DNA from: Paraspadella gotoi
Taxonomy: Eukaryota; Chaetognatha
Direction of reading: 5' to 3'
Assembly (NCBI GenBank): GCA_051294375.1
Contig: CM119265.1
Coordinates: 21,199,978 to 21,263,977, forward strand
DNA length: 64,000 nucleotides
The notes under the pieces were generated by a model that was not told where the DNA came from, searched no databases, and saw nothing but the letters and a program-made list of their open reading frames with translations. This document shows, in pieces, positions 50,466 to 63,240 of the stretch (its first letter is position 1; each line of letters begins with the position of its first letter). The translations under genes and the position numbers were made by a program.

Positions 50466-51119
50466 CGTTTGAGGCAATTAAAAGCTTTCCATACAGTTAA
50501 ACCCGAGGGAACAGTTTTTGATTTCGCCGGGAGTCGATCGGTTAGGAGGCAGAGTGGAAGGATGATAAGGTGAATTCGTGGTGGTTGTGTGGGTAGAGAA
50601 AAATGGAATGTGGGGTAGTTGTGGATGAAGAAAAAAGAGAGCGGTGTATGGGCAGGGGTTTAGAGGTGACTATGAAGTGAGATGAGTTAAGGAGCAAAAG
50701 AGAGAACAAGTGAAACAAAAGGCTTGATTGGATCCGTGAGAATCGTGACGTGATAAGTGATTGGAGGGCGGGGGTAGTGAAAGGAAAATACTTTCTTCTC
50801 ATATCTCTTTCTCCCGTTTTGGCTCATCACTCTCTTTATTTTCATTTTCTCTATTTTCTTTGTTGCTCCTCTAACCGCACGTGGCGCTTTACTTTCCAAT
50901 ATCATCGCGTGTTTCAGACATCACGACCTTTGGTCACCGTAAAAGTTATCGTCGTCGCCGTCGTCGTGAATGTCGTCGTCATAAACATCACCGACTTCAA
51001 CTCAATCATCGTCATCATCTGCATCAAAGTCGTTGGAATCGCTCAGCTCCTCAATCTTCATCATCGTCGTCATCGTCGTCGTCGTCATCGTCGTCGCCTA
51101 TAAAGAAAGAGTTCCCCAG

Positions 51120-51355
51120 NNNNNNNNNNNNNNNNNNNNNNNNNNNNNNNNNNNNNNNNNNNNNNNNNNNNNNNNNNNNNNNNNNNNNNNNNNNNNNNNN
51201 NNNNNNNNNNNNNNNNNNNNNNNNNNNNNNNNNNNNNNNNNNNNNNNNNNNNNNNNNNNNNNNNNNNNNNNNNNNNNNNNNNNNNNNNNNNNNNNNNNNN
51301 NNNNNNNNNNNNNNNNNNNNNNNNNNNNNNNNNNNNNNNNNNNNNNNNNNNNNNN
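51120..51355. other. Assembly gap, 236 N
   Basis: GA array on the right. The noisy copy reads through at about 58115-58380. Confidence 0.99.
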
Positions 51356-51386
<31 letters not shown>

Positions 51387-51454
51387 AAAGTCGAAATTTT
51401 TTCTCTCATCGGCTTTCATTTAATTTGATGCGTGGAATTGAAATTGAGCTTCGC

Positions 51455-51456
<2 letters not shown>

Positions 51457-51530
<74 letters not shown>
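51457..51530. repeat. (GAC)n triplet array
   Basis: About 74 bp of pure GAC. The noisy copy retains only a fragmented version near 58535-58595. Confidence 0.95.
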
Positions 51531-51531
<1 letters not shown>

Positions 51532-51898
51532 TCAAAAAAGAAATAGTGAAAGGAGAAGCACAATGGATGGAATTGAAAATGAAAAGATGGAAGGTGAGTC
51601 AGAAATTTTTTGGGAAAATGGATGAGAAAAAAGAGATGAGAATGAGGAGGAAGAGGAAGAGGAGAAGGTAAGTGCGAGGGTGAGGAACAATGAAACTTTT
51701 GAACTTCGTCGCCGACGATGAGATGGAAACGGAGGCGTGGAGGAGCGAGAAAATTACTCACCCGATATTTGAAAGCCCTTACCTTTAAAGCGAGAATTCC
51801 ATCTTCCTTTTCTTTCGCGTGAGGGAAATAAAAGGAACCACGAGTTGACCTCAATTCTTTGGGAAAATTTTTTTGATAATGAATTAAGCATTATTAAT

Positions 51899-51982
<84 letters not shown>
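51899..51982. repeat. (CT)n array
   Basis: About 84 bp with one CC break. Confidence 0.9.
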
Positions 51983-51984
<2 letters not shown>

Positions 51985-52072
51985 GCTTGCCATCTTATTT
52001 TTGCCAAAAAATTCCATGTTTCCCAGACAGATAACCGGGTTTAACCTCGGCCCCGTCCCCTCCCATCGTTAT

Positions 52073-52102
52073 GTCCCATCCGATGAGAAAACACGCAGAT
52101 TA

Positions 52103-52193
<91 letters not shown>

Positions 52194-52245
52194 CTCTTAT
52201 CTCTCATAGTCGTGTCCCATCCGATGAGAAAACACGCAGATTAAC

Positions 52246-52321
<76 letters not shown>
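52073..52321. repeat. 141-bp tandem duplication of a 34-bp motif plus CT array
   Basis: An identical 34-bp segment starting GTCCCATCCGATGAGAAAAC occurs at 52073-52106 and 52214-52247. A CT array follows each copy (52107-52187 and 52248-52321). Confidence 0.9.
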
Positions 52322-52323
<2 letters not shown>

Positions 52324-52668
52324 ATGCGTCAAAATACCTTACCCAGAGGATAAACCCCGCCGACCTCCAATACGGTCCTAATTAAGAAGTAAGTCTCTCC
52401 GTCCCATGATAATCAATAGGAGAAGGAAGAGCAAGGTCGACGGAAGAGGCATTGGCCTCACCTGTCGATTCCCGCCCCCTTTTTAGGCTCGAGAGGAAAG
52501 GGGGGGCTCAGTCGAGGCCTTACCTCAAAGGGGGGGCCTTCCCTGAGACCTTACCGTCGGCCTCGGATCCGCGGCGCGTGGCATCGAACTTACCAAGGTA
52601 AAGGGAGACAAAGAGGAACGCAGCGGGGAAGGGTTCGTGAGCGGAGGAGTGAGAGAGACACGTGGATT

Positions 52669-52735
<67 letters not shown>

Positions 52736-52753
52736 CGATGATGATGATGATGA
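52669..52753. repeat. (GAT)n triplet array
   Basis: About 85 bp of GAT with one GAC. Confidence 0.95.
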
Positions 52754-52946
52754 GTATAGTGATATTATTTATTTTGATCAGAGAAAATTGAGACCATGTC
52801 ACACTCGTTTTAAAATTGTTTTACGAATAATACGTAGTGTCATACTAACTATCAACAAAGTATAAAAAACAACGATGACATAATGACGAATTGATGTCAT
52901 GTCGATTAAGACAAAAGCGACAATGATGACAAAGACGATGACCTAA

Positions 52947-52954
52947 ACGACGAG

Positions 52955-52984
<30 letters not shown>
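52947..52984. repeat. (GAC)n triplet array
   Basis: Pure GAC. Counterpart near 60487-60520. Confidence 0.85.
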
Positions 52985-52986
<2 letters not shown>

Positions 52987-53330
52987 AGCCATTATGTCGG
53001 GCGAAGCTGGGAAAGAGGATTCTCTCATCACTAAACCTTTGGTTCCAGAATCCTCACCACCTGAGACTCGGCTAAGGTTATTTTTAAAACGACGACGATG
53101 ACGACGACAATGACGACGATGACGACGACGAAGATGGGGTCTTTAACTTAAAACCTTTTATTATTTGTCGTCAATATTGTCGGAGACAATTCAACGTATT
53201 TGGATTTGCGTGTATTTATTTATAATTATTTAAAAATGTTTTGTAAGGCAGTAATTTGTATCGACCCGAAAGTATTAAGAAAAAAACTCTTAAACGAATC
53301 GGTTTTAGGCCGTCATGTCTCTTTTTCTCT

Positions 53331-53410
53331 CTTCTTCTCTTCTCTTCTCTTCTCTTCTCTTCTCTTCTCTTCTCTTCTCTTCTCTTCTCTTCTCTTCTCT
53401 TCTCTTCTCT
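53331..53410. repeat. (TTCTC)n pentanucleotide array
   Basis: About 16 perfect TTCTC units. On the minus strand the ORFs read REEKR. Confidence 0.95.
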
Positions 53411-53502
53411 GTCAAATTCCAAGACGCAATGAATCTTTCGTGACCCAAAGAGACAGAAAGAAATATGGACTCTTGACCCGCGAGTCTGGGTCTCTTCTTT
53501 TC

Positions 53503-53530
53503 CGTCGTCGTCGTCGTCGTCGTCGTCGTC
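53503..53530. repeat. (CGT)n triplet array
   Basis: Pure CGT. The copy at 61154-61190 is longer. Confidence 0.85.
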
Positions 53531-53825
53531 TTCATCTTCACTTCATCTTCCTCTCATCTGTCACGAAGGGAGAAGTATGTTAACTTAACTGAACTTAACA
53601 TTGTCCATTATTAGAGAGAAAGAGAGAGACAGAAAATATACTTTAAATTAATAAAAAGGGAAAACGGAGAAACGAATGGAAACTTGAAGAGAAAAGACCA
53701 ACATGAACCGATCTAAAAATAGATCTTCGAAACTGACCGCGTTCAAGTCGATAATGACGACAAAAATATGAAATCCTCTCAACAAAAAAAAAACAAGCCT
53801 TATGCTTTTAAGCATTTTTTAACTT

Positions 53826-53876
53826 GCAATCATTTTTTTCAACTTTCATAATTTTTTCAACTTGCATTCCGTCCAA
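53826..53876. repeat. Second locus of the CAACTTGCAT satellite
   Basis: Three adjacent units of the TTTTTTCAACTTGCAT type, matching the form at 10060-10140 of the large satellite 44 kb away. Confidence 0.55.
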
Positions 53877-54009
53877 AACTTTTATATCTAAGGCTTCTCA
53901 CTTCACTTTCCTACCGCGCCTCACAAAAAATTTCATTCTCAATCTATCATGCGGCTTAAAATAAATTAAAAAAGATTTCAAGGTAAATGTGACTCATATT
54001 TTTTTTCAT

Positions 54010-54810
54010 TTAAACTCATTTCCACTGGTACGTTTCCACTGAAACTTATATAAGCTCTCATAACGTTCCTCCCACACACAAAATTCAACTCAATCTATCC
54101 ATTCAATTAATGATTAATTGGTAGTATTTATTGCGTTTGATGTTAAAATAAGTAAAAAGAGATTTTGTAGTAAAATTCGAACTTAATGCTTTTTTGTCCA
54201 TTTAAACTAATTTCCACTCACACGATTCCATCGAAATTTTATATCCAGCATTTATCACACACTTCCTACCCACACACAAAATTAATTCCAATCAAACCAG
54301 CCAATCACGAGTTATTGGAGCTTTTGCAAGATGGGACGGCATGGACGGATTGATTGACTAATTAATTAATTATTGATTAATTATTTACTAATTGATTTAA
54401 TTAAACTGAATTAATTATTTGATTTTAATTAATACATCCTGCAGACTACATTTAATATAAAGGAAAAAGAGAAGCATAATCAAAGGTAAAACAGGTTTTT
54501 TGTTTTTTCCAATTCCTAAATCGATTTCCACTCCAAACTATTCCATCGAACCTTGAATTTCCTGTTCAATCCACACACTTTCCTACCCACATTACAAAAT
54601 TCCAGGTCAACAGCCCATCTCCACTCATGAAGCAATGCAAGTGTTTCAAATTAGTGAATATATTTTTTTTTTGTTTTTTCCAATTTAAACCTTCATTTCC
54701 ACTCGGACCTTCCATCCGAAACTTAATATCCAGTCAATCACACACTTACCCTAATTCCACCACACAAAATTCATTATAAATATCCATCCATCCAATCACG
54801 ATTAATTGGT
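54010..54810. repeat. Diverged tandem repeat, about 170-300 bp unit
   Basis: Similar blocks start near 54010, 54190, 54510 and 54680, each with CATTTCCACT, then a CACACAAAATTC-like end. Unit length varies because of AT-rich inserts. Confidence 0.6.
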
Positions 54811-55083
54811 GTTTTTTGCTAGGTGGAGCGACGCCCCCCGACGGACGGAGGGACAGGACGGGACGGACGACGGCAAACGGACAGACAGGGACGAACGGAC
54901 GTGACATCATTTTTTTTTGCCATAATTTATTCATCAAAATTCGATGTTTCTGACATGATTATAACGATGTGTGCCCGACAATTTGAGGGGGCGGGACCGA
55001 CGGACCGAAAAAAGTGAGTTTATAAAAAGTGAGTCTATAGAGTCGGGCATCTCTGATAAAGCAGATCCGACCTAAAAACAAAA

Positions 55084-55778
55084 AAAACAAAACTGTGGGC
55101 CCGCGTTTCCAAAAACTACAATTCATTTTCTTATAAAGATGCGCATCTATTTTAGCTACACGATTCCATCAACGGAGACGAATAAAAATCAAAGATTGAC
55201 TTTAGATTGGGTGTGGCTGGGGCTTTTTTTTTCCCTTTTTTTGTCAGGAGAGATTGACACCCCACTGTCAGGGATAACAAACAAATGGGGTGGATCATAC
55301 TCCCTTGTGTGGGGAGAATTGGAAAATTGAAGAATGAGAAAATAGAGGGCATTGAAAGATCAAAAATAAAGAAAGATAGAAAGACGAAAAAATAAAAAAA
55401 AAATTAAAAATTATAAAAAAAAGAAAAAGAGAGCACAAATAAAAACGGACGTGAAAAAAAAAGATCGAAAGTTTAGTATTTAAAAAAAAAGAAAGAAAGA
55501 AAGAAAAGAAAGAAAGATAAAAAGAAAGAAAGGAAGAAGAAAGAAAGAAAGAAACGAAATTAAAACATGAAAAAGATCAAGAAAGACAGAAAAGAAACAA
55601 GAAGAAAGATAAAAGGAACGAGAAAGAAGACAGAAATGTCACTTCGCACTGTTGGGGGAAAAATGAAAAAAAGAAAAAAAAAAAACCAGAAAATAGAATT
55701 CATTGTTTTTGACCCCCCTGACCATTCGATGGATACCGGAGACGAGTCTTTCTCTCTCTCTCTCCTCTCTACTCTTCT

Positions 55779-55828
<50 letters not shown>

Positions 55829-56021
55829 GTCTCACAAAAAAACAGAAAAGACACGTCTACTCTTGTCTCTCCATCTTTTTAAACTTTTCTTCGCTCTATC
55901 TCTCTTCCATCGCTCATCAATAACAATGTATCATCTCGGTGCTAACCATCTGCTTTCAGATGCACGACGACGACGACGACGACGACTTTTGCGACACAAA
56001 TGGATAAAAAAAAAACCTCGT

Positions 56022-56059
<38 letters not shown>

Positions 56060-56119
56060 AGAGAAGAGAGAAAGAGAGAGAGAGAGACGAGAGAAGATGA
56101 GAGAGAGAGAAGAAGAGAA
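55084..56119. repeat. Large duplicated block, cleaner copy, part 2
   Basis: Collinear with about 61491-62780: AACTGTG.GCCCG, CAAAGATTGACTT, ACAAACAAATGGGGTGGA, CATCTGCTTTCAGATG and ACGACGACGACGAC. Contains CT (55750-55829) and GA (56025-56116) arrays. No gene. Confidence 0.85.
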
Positions 56120-57149
56120 GAGAATAAATCCACGAAAATCTTCGGAAATGAAAATATGGGATTTTTGTATTGAAAAAAAGCGCGGAATAAAATGGCGAAT
56201 AATAAAAAGTTTTTAGAAGGAAAAAAATAATCAGAATATTTTCAAAAAAACAAACGTCCTCACGGCAAAAGCATCTGGTACATGATACGCGGAACATGAC
56301 ACACACGAGAGAGACAGAGCCAGACAGCAGAGAGAGAGGAAAAAGAGAGAAGAGTAGAGAGAGACAGCCGCCTGGCACATGAAAAAGAGAAAGAGCGATA
56401 AATATAATATTAAAGAGGAGAAGAGCAGAGAGAAGCTCTACAGCCCTTTACTCGTTATCAGAATCGAGCAGGTGACTGTATCGCCGCCGCACGATAGCTT
56501 GAGCTATTCTCTACCCAAAGGACCCGCCGGTCTGCAGATGTTTGCGCCCTGTTCGCAGGCCGCATCGTTTTTTACATTTAGTGAACCCACATTATATCTA
56601 AAAAATTTTTTCCGTAAAAAACAAAACAGAGAGCAGGAGAGAGAGCAGAGAGCAGAGAGAGCAGAGAAAGAAGCCTGAACAGACGCCTTGCCAGCCAGCC
56701 GGAACTCCGCATTTTTAGAAGCAAGCCAGTGACGGAGAAAAAGAGACGAGAGAGAGAGAGTCCGAACAATAGTAATATAAACGCTACGTTTTTTTTTGTA
56801 ATAAAAACATAAACAAATACCAATATGGATATTGAAACAAGAAGAATTTTAAAAGATCGTTAGCAATGCATTAGTAATGCCATATATGAAAATTCATACT
56901 CCGCTATGAATATACACTTTCAGAAGCCATGATTGCGAAAAAAGCGAGACCCGAAAGCTAAACCGACTAGAAAAAATTCTAGACAGGACGCGCGCTTTGC
57001 TCCGCCTGTGCTCTGATAATAGAGGATATTTGTTTGTTTTGATAAAATGGTAAACAAAACATTTAATAACCTGTCCTGACTCCAATTTTTTAAGGACATC
57101 GATGATGACAAGACTGTAAAATTTTAATACTATAATCTATAATTAATCA

Positions 57150-57265
57150 TTAGTGTAATTAACTTAATTAATCTGATATTAATTATATATTGAATTAATT
57201 AATTAATCTATTAATTAATTAATTAATCTATTAATTAATTAATTAATCATTAATTAATTAATTAT
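57150..57265. repeat. (TTAA)n / (ATTA)n tract
   Basis: Repeated TTAATTAA units with occasional TCTA and TCAT. Confidence 0.85.
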
Positions 57266-57276
57266 CGAAGGCAGAT

Positions 57277-57299
57277 TCCGACATTGTTTGCTCAAACCT
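57277..57299 (+). repeat. 23-bp exact repeat shared with 10245-10267
   Basis: Same motif, at the right end of a (TTAA)n tract and directly left of the gap 57303-57327. Confidence 0.6.
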
Positions 57300-57302
57300 T
57301 GT

Positions 57303-57327
57303 NNNNNNNNNNNNNNNNNNNNNNNNN
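57303..57327. other. Assembly gap, exactly 25 N
   Basis: Followed by a 100-bp contig fragment, then another 25-N gap. Confidence 0.99.
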
Positions 57328-57427
57328 TTATTTTTCAACGGGAGGAGGAAGAGAAGAAGAAGAAAAAAAGGCGAGGACATTAAAGACATTAAACTCTTAA
57401 GGAAAATATGAAAGAAGAAGAAAAAAA

Positions 57428-57452
57428 NNNNNNNNNNNNNNNNNNNNNNNNN
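57428..57452. other. Assembly gap, exactly 25 N
   Basis: Separates the cleaner large block from its noisy copy. Confidence 0.99.
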
Positions 57453-58347
57453 AACATTAATCCTCACTTCTCTGATTCTATTTTGGATTCCGGAGTTGAG
57501 TCACAGTTCGCCTTTGACGTGATAAAGTGATTCTTTCTCTGGTCACTTCTGAGCGCCCTGCTTTCCTTGGCCGATCCACGTTAGGTCTTACCTCCTATCA
57601 TGCGCCAAAATATCCTCTTTCTTTCTCCCTCTTCCTCCTTCCTCTTTTCCTCTCATTCTTCCCTCACTATATTCTTCCTTTACACCCCATCTCTTTCACT
57701 CTCTTCCTTCTCCTTTCCTTTCCTTCTCTCTCCTCCTGTCTATTTTACCTTTCGTTCTCTCATCGCTTTTCGGCTCATCACCTCTCTTTATTTTCATTTT
57801 CTCCTATTTTTCTTTTGTTGCTCCTCTAACGCGCACGTGGCGCTTTATTCCTTTCAATATCATGCGTGATTTCAGAGCATCACGACGCTTTGGTCAACCG
57901 TAAAAGTTTATGCGTCGGTCGCCGTACGTCGCTCGAATTTGTCGTCGTCATCAACCACTGCACCGACTTCAATCTGCAATTCTATCGTCATCACCTCCTT
58001 GACATCAAAGTCGTTGGAATCGCCCTCAGCTCCTCATCTTCATCATCGTCGTCATCCGTCGTCGTCTTGTATCCATGTTCTCCTCCTACTTATCCAGACA
58101 AAGAAGTTCCCCACCGCTGCATGGATTCGGGCATGGACACTCTCGCGTTCTGTCCACGAAATTTCTTTTCTTTTTTGTCGCGAATTCCTCTGTTTTTTTT
58201 AAACTTCGACTTCTCCGAAATTACAAAAGGACTCTCCTCTCTCCTCTCTCTCTTTTTCCCTGTCTGCTTTCCTCTTAGCCTCGAATTTCGGGAGTGTGGG
58301 ACAAAGAGAGAGGAAGATAAAGAGAGAGAGAAGAGTAGAGAGAGAGG

Positions 58348-58382
<35 letters not shown>

Positions 58383-61152
58383 CAGTAGACGAGTGCAGTC
58401 AGATGAATCAGCAGAACGGTAGATTAGAGACAAAAGCGAAAATTTTTTTTCTCTGCATTCGGCTTTCATTTAATTTGCAGCGTAGGAAAATTGAACATTG
58501 AGACATCTCGCGTGATCGTACTTGAACTGTACGTACGCGACGAACGACGACGACCCGACGACGAGACATGAACGTAACGACGTACGACGACGAGACCGAG
58601 GCAAAAACAGAAATAGTGAACAGGGAAGAATGCACAATGGATGCGCCCGAAATCTGCAAATGAATAAGATGGGGGCACACAGGTGGAGTCAAGCAAATTT
58701 ATTTTAGGAGAAAAATGTGAATTGCTATATGCAAAACAACTAGAGATGAAAATGGAGAGGAGTGAAGATGGAAGGAGGTAAAGAAGGTAAGTAGCGAGGG
58801 ATCCCGAGGAATATCAATGAAACTTTTGAAACTTCGTCGCCTGACTAATGAAGATGGAAATCGGACGTGTTCGTCGCGATTTGGAGCGACGAAAACTTAC
58901 TCACCCGATATTTGGCAAAGCCCTTAACCTTTAAAGCGACGAATTCCAGTTTCTTCCTGCGCTTTTCTTTCAGGCGTTGCTGAGGAAATAAAAGGTATAC
59001 TCCACGAGTTGACCTCAAATTCTATATTTGGGAAATTTTTTTGAATAATGAATTAAGCATTATTCAATCTACTGCTCATCTCTCATCATTATCTTCTCTC
59101 TCTCTCCTCGTCACTCTCTTATTGCCTTACATCACACACTCTCTCTCTTCTTCTCTCTCACGACTTTGCATCTTATTCTTGCTCCGAAGAGAAAATTCCC
59201 ATGGTTTCCCAGACAGATAACCGGGTTTTTAACCTCGGCCCCGTCCCTCCCATCGTTATGTCCATTCCGAGAGAAACTACGGGCAGATTAACGACATCCT
59301 CTTCTGTCGCGATGCTCCTGTCTCACGAAATCTCTACTCTCTCTCTTCTTTTTCTAAACATTTCTCTCTCGTCCTCTGCAACTTTCTTTGTCCGCTCACT
59401 CTATCCTCATAGTCGTTGTCACAACTATTCTGCATCTCGAAGTATATAACACGCTTAAGATTAACAACTCGCTCATCTCTCTGAACTCTTCACTACTCTC
59501 ATCGCTCTTCTCTAAAGTAATCATTTAGGGCCTCTCCATATGCCATTGAGATTCTTTCGTGCACCGTCTCCCTCTCTCTCTGTCTCTCTCTATCGGCAAA
59601 CGAACTCTCATAAAATACCTGTACACCGGCAGGAGGATAAACCACGCCCGGGCCGACCTCCATAGCGGTCCGTAGATTAAGAAGTAAGTCTCTCGGCCGT
59701 TCCGCATGATAAATCCAGATTAGGAAGAAGGAAGAGCAAGGTCGAACGGAAGAGGCCATTGGCCTCACCTGTCGATTCCGCCGGCCCCTTAGCTTTAGGC
59801 CTCGAGAGGAGAGAGGGGGGGCTCTAGTCGCGATGGCCTCTCAAAAGCCGCCGGTCAAAGGGGGCCTCTGCGTGTTATGTATCCTTTTACCTCGTTCCGT
59901 GTCTCTTTAAAAAGGGAGCATCCGCGGGCGGGGCGTGGTAAGCATCGAACATATGTTAAAGGGAGACAAAGAGGAACCAGAGTCAACGGCGGGGAAGAGA
60001 TGTTATACAGAATGACGATATGGAGTGAGAGAGACACCATGGAATATTTATTGATGAATAGATTATGATTAGATGTAAGGAGATAGATTGAAGGGAGAGT
60101 AGATCGAAGTGCTAGTATTGATGACTCGAATGAACTGCGATCGCGCACTGGGGACTAGATGGATCGACGATGCAGAGTGTTGTTATATAAGAAGTGAGAT
60201 AGAGTATTGAGTGAATAATGTTCACTCTTACTTTAGTATCAGAGAAAATTGAGGACCCTACTATATAACATGGGGATTTGCTCCAACAACTCAAACTCGT
60301 TTTAAAATTGTTTTACAGCGAATCCAGAGTAACGTAGTGTTCTAACAACACTAACAAATCAAATAAGTTGCTCATTTCCATAAAAAATCAGACGAATGAC
60401 ATATGACGAATTGATGTACATCAGTCGATTAAGCAAAAGTCGACATATGAGAATGACAAAAGACGATTGGAGCTCTGAAACGACAGGACGACGACGAGCG
60501 ACGACGACGACGACGAGCCATTAATGTCGGGTCGAAGCTGGGAAAGAGGAATTCTCTCATCACCTAAACCTTTGGTTCGCAGAAATCGAGCATCCTGAGA
60601 CTCGGCTTAGAGGTTATTATTTTAAAAACGAATCCTCGACGAATGATCGACGACAATGACGCGATCGATGACGACGACGAAGATGGGGTCTTTAACTTAA
60701 AACCTTCTCTCTAGTTTTTTGCTCTCGATTATTATTTTTACGTCAATCTCATTGTCTATCGGAGACAATGTCTTCAATCTATTTGGATTTTTGCGTGTAT
60801 TTTATTTATTATTATTATTTTAAAAATTTCTTGGTAAGCGCTAGTAACTCTCGTTCGTATTCTCGACCGAAGTATTAAGAGAAGAATAAAACACTCTTAA
60901 ATCAGCTCGGTTTTGTTCTAGGCCGTCACATGTCTCTTTGTCCTCTCTTCTTTCTCATTCTCTTTCCTTTGCCTCTTCTCTTCCTCTTCTCCTCCTTCCC
61001 TCTTTCGCTCTTGCTCTTCTCTTCTCTTCTATCTTCTCTTCTCTGGTCAAATTCCAACGACGCATATTTGAAATCTTTCGTGGACCATCAAAGAAGACAC
61101 GAAAAGAACATATGGGACTCTTGCCGCGCGCGCGAGTCTGGGTCTCTGCTTT

Positions 61153-61153
<1 letters not shown>

Positions 61154-61190
<37 letters not shown>
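61154..61190. repeat. (CGT)n triplet array
   Basis: Pure CGT inside the noisy copy. Confidence 0.85.
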
Positions 61191-61917
61191 TTCATCTTCA
61201 CTTATCTTCTCTCATCTGTCACGAAGGGAGAGGAATGTAATGTTAACCCTGTTTAACTGGCACCTTAACATTGTCACATTTATTAGAGGAAGAGAAGAGA
61301 GCAAACTTGAAAATATACTATTTAAATTAATATATTTATATGGATATAGAGACGCGGATGCAAAGCGGAACATGGAAACTTGCAAGAAGAAAAGAACCAA
61401 CATGAACCGATCTAATAGATCTTCGAAAACTGAACCGCGTTCAAGTCGATAATGACGAAAAAAAAATGAAAATCCCTCAATCAAAAAAAAAACAAACAAA
61501 ACTGTGGCCCGGTTTCAATAAACTTACAATTCAATTTTTTCTAAAGTATTGGCATCAAAGTTATCTAATTCTGGATGTCATCAACCGAGTACGAATAAAT
61601 AAATCAAAGATTGACTTAGATGGGTGCTGGGTGTTTTTTTTTCTTTTCTTGTCGGGAGAGATGTACACCGAATGAAGCCCCACTGTCAGTGGAGAACAAA
61701 CAAATGGGGTGGAATCGTTGTGGAGAAAGAAGAGGGAAGAGAGTGAAGAATAAGACGTATAGAGTGGAGGTGACTCTGAAAAGATCAAAGATAAAGACAA
61801 GATAGAAAAGACCGAAAAATAAAAAATCAAAAATTATTAAAAAAAAGAAAGAGAGACGCACAAATAAGAGAAGACGTGACGAGAGAAGAAAGGATCACGA
61901 GAAACGTTAGTATTTAA

Positions 61918-61922
61918 ACAAA

Positions 61923-61953
<31 letters not shown>

Positions 61954-62000
61954 AGAAAGAAAGAAAGAAAGAAGAAAGAAAGAAAGAAGAAAGAAAGATA
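61918..62000. repeat. (GAAA)n tetranucleotide tract
   Basis: GAAAGAAAGAAA with one-base breaks. Counterpart at 55490-55560. Confidence 0.8.
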
Positions 62001-62648
62001 AGAAACAGAAATCGTCTGCCTTGCGAGATCGTTGGGTGGGGTAAAAATCTGAAAGTCTTGGGTTTCGAACATTTTTTTTTTTCTCTTTTTGATATCTCCC
62101 AGCGGCTTAATTTTCGTTTAAATATCCGGCGGAGAACGGAAAACTTTAAAAAAAAAAAATAAAGAAAGAATTTTTGATAAATTAATTTTAACAATTTATA
62201 TAATGTACATGAAAAAAAGAAAAAAAACAAGAAAAGATAAGAATTCATTGTTTTGACCCACACAAACTGCCATCCGAAGTGGAGGAGAATAAACACAACT
62301 TGAACGAGTCCGTCCTCAATTACTCTTCTACTTCTCTCTTCTCTCTCTTCTCTCTCTCGTCTCCTCTCTTCTCCTCTCTCTCTCTCTTCTCTCTCTCTTC
62401 ATCTGATACTCACAAATAAATTCATGTCAAAAGCCAGTTCTACTCATTGTCTATCCATGCTTTAAACTCACAAGGTTAATTTCTAAACTTTTCTCTCTCT
62501 CATTCGCTTCTACTCTGTTCTCTCATTTGCTGCTCACTATTATTAACTATATTGATGTTATCATATCTCCGGTGCTAGAACATCTGCTTTCAGATGAACG
62601 ACGACGACGACGACTTGGACACGAAAATGGTAAAAAAACCTCTGGAAA

Positions 62649-62693
62649 GAGAGAGAGAGAAGAGAGAGAGAGAGGGAGAGAGAGAGAGAGAGA

Positions 62694-62727
<34 letters not shown>

Positions 62728-62776
62728 GCGAGCGAGTAAGAGATCAGCGCAGAGAGAGAGAGAGAGAGAGAGAGAC
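62649..62776. repeat. (GA)n array, imperfect
   Basis: GA with AGCAGAG and GACGCGAG breaks, inside the noisy copy. Confidence 0.8.
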
Positions 62777-63240
62777 GAAAAAGAACAGCCGGAGGATGAT
62801 TTTAGATTGTCACCTCACAATATAGTACATCACGGAAAGAAGCGTCGGGTTAGCACTGATTTGTTGTTAAAATCAAAACGTAAAAAATGACAAGAACTCT
62901 CTGAGCGACGATCGGCAGTGCAACGAACGACGACGCGAGACTGAGACGGATTGAGAGGAGTAGAGAAAAAGTAGCAGGGAAGAAGATGTAAGGGCCTACT
63001 TTGAATTTCTTTTCAAGCCGGGAGAGGGAAGAGAAGAGAGAGTATGATCAAAAAAAGGCGAGGACATTAAAGACATTAACTCTTAAGGAAAATAATGGAC
63101 AATGAAGAAGAATAAAACACTCTTTTTATTATTCTCTCTCATCGTCCGAAGAGTCGAAGGAGAATTTTCGTACCATAAACCGAAAAAAATGGAACGAATT
63201 TCGGTACGTTAAGGTGTTTTCTCTCTGTTACGGGGGGAGG

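Larger units (their letters stand above)
50800..53790. repeat. Large duplicated block, cleaner copy, part 1
   Basis: Collinear with 57760-61490. Anchors: GCACGTGGCGCTTTA, ATCAAAGTCGTTGGAATCGC, AACCGGGTTT.AACCTCGGCC, GGGGTCTTTAACTTAAAACC and CATGAACCGATCTAA. Holds GA, CT, GAC, GAT and TTCTC arrays. No gene is supportable in either copy. Confidence 0.9.
53795..55083. other. 1.29-kb segment present in only one duplicate, flanked by a direct repeat
   Basis: The partner block joins directly at about 61490. The segment is bounded by AAAAAAAACAA on both sides (near 53789-53799 and 55085-55095). Inside are four or five diverged copies of an element with TTTCCACT..TTCCA(T/C)CGAAAC, then CACAC.CTTCCTACCCACAC and CAATCACGATTAATTGG. 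Further on come a GACGGACAG tract and the inverted pair GTGCCCGAC/GTCGGGCA. It may be an insertion with target-site duplication. Confidence 0.45.
56120..57302. other. 1.2-kb segment absent from the noisy duplicate
   Basis: The partner block passes from about 62780 to 63000 without it. Purine-rich, then AT-rich, ending in (TTAA)n. The plus ORF 56379-56678 (99 codons) has no recognisable domain. Confidence 0.4.

Noticed and set aside
57866-58501. 211-codon plus ORF
   Set aside because: Sits in the noisy duplicate, crosses GA and GTC arrays, and has no counterpart frame in the cleaner copy at 50880-51423.
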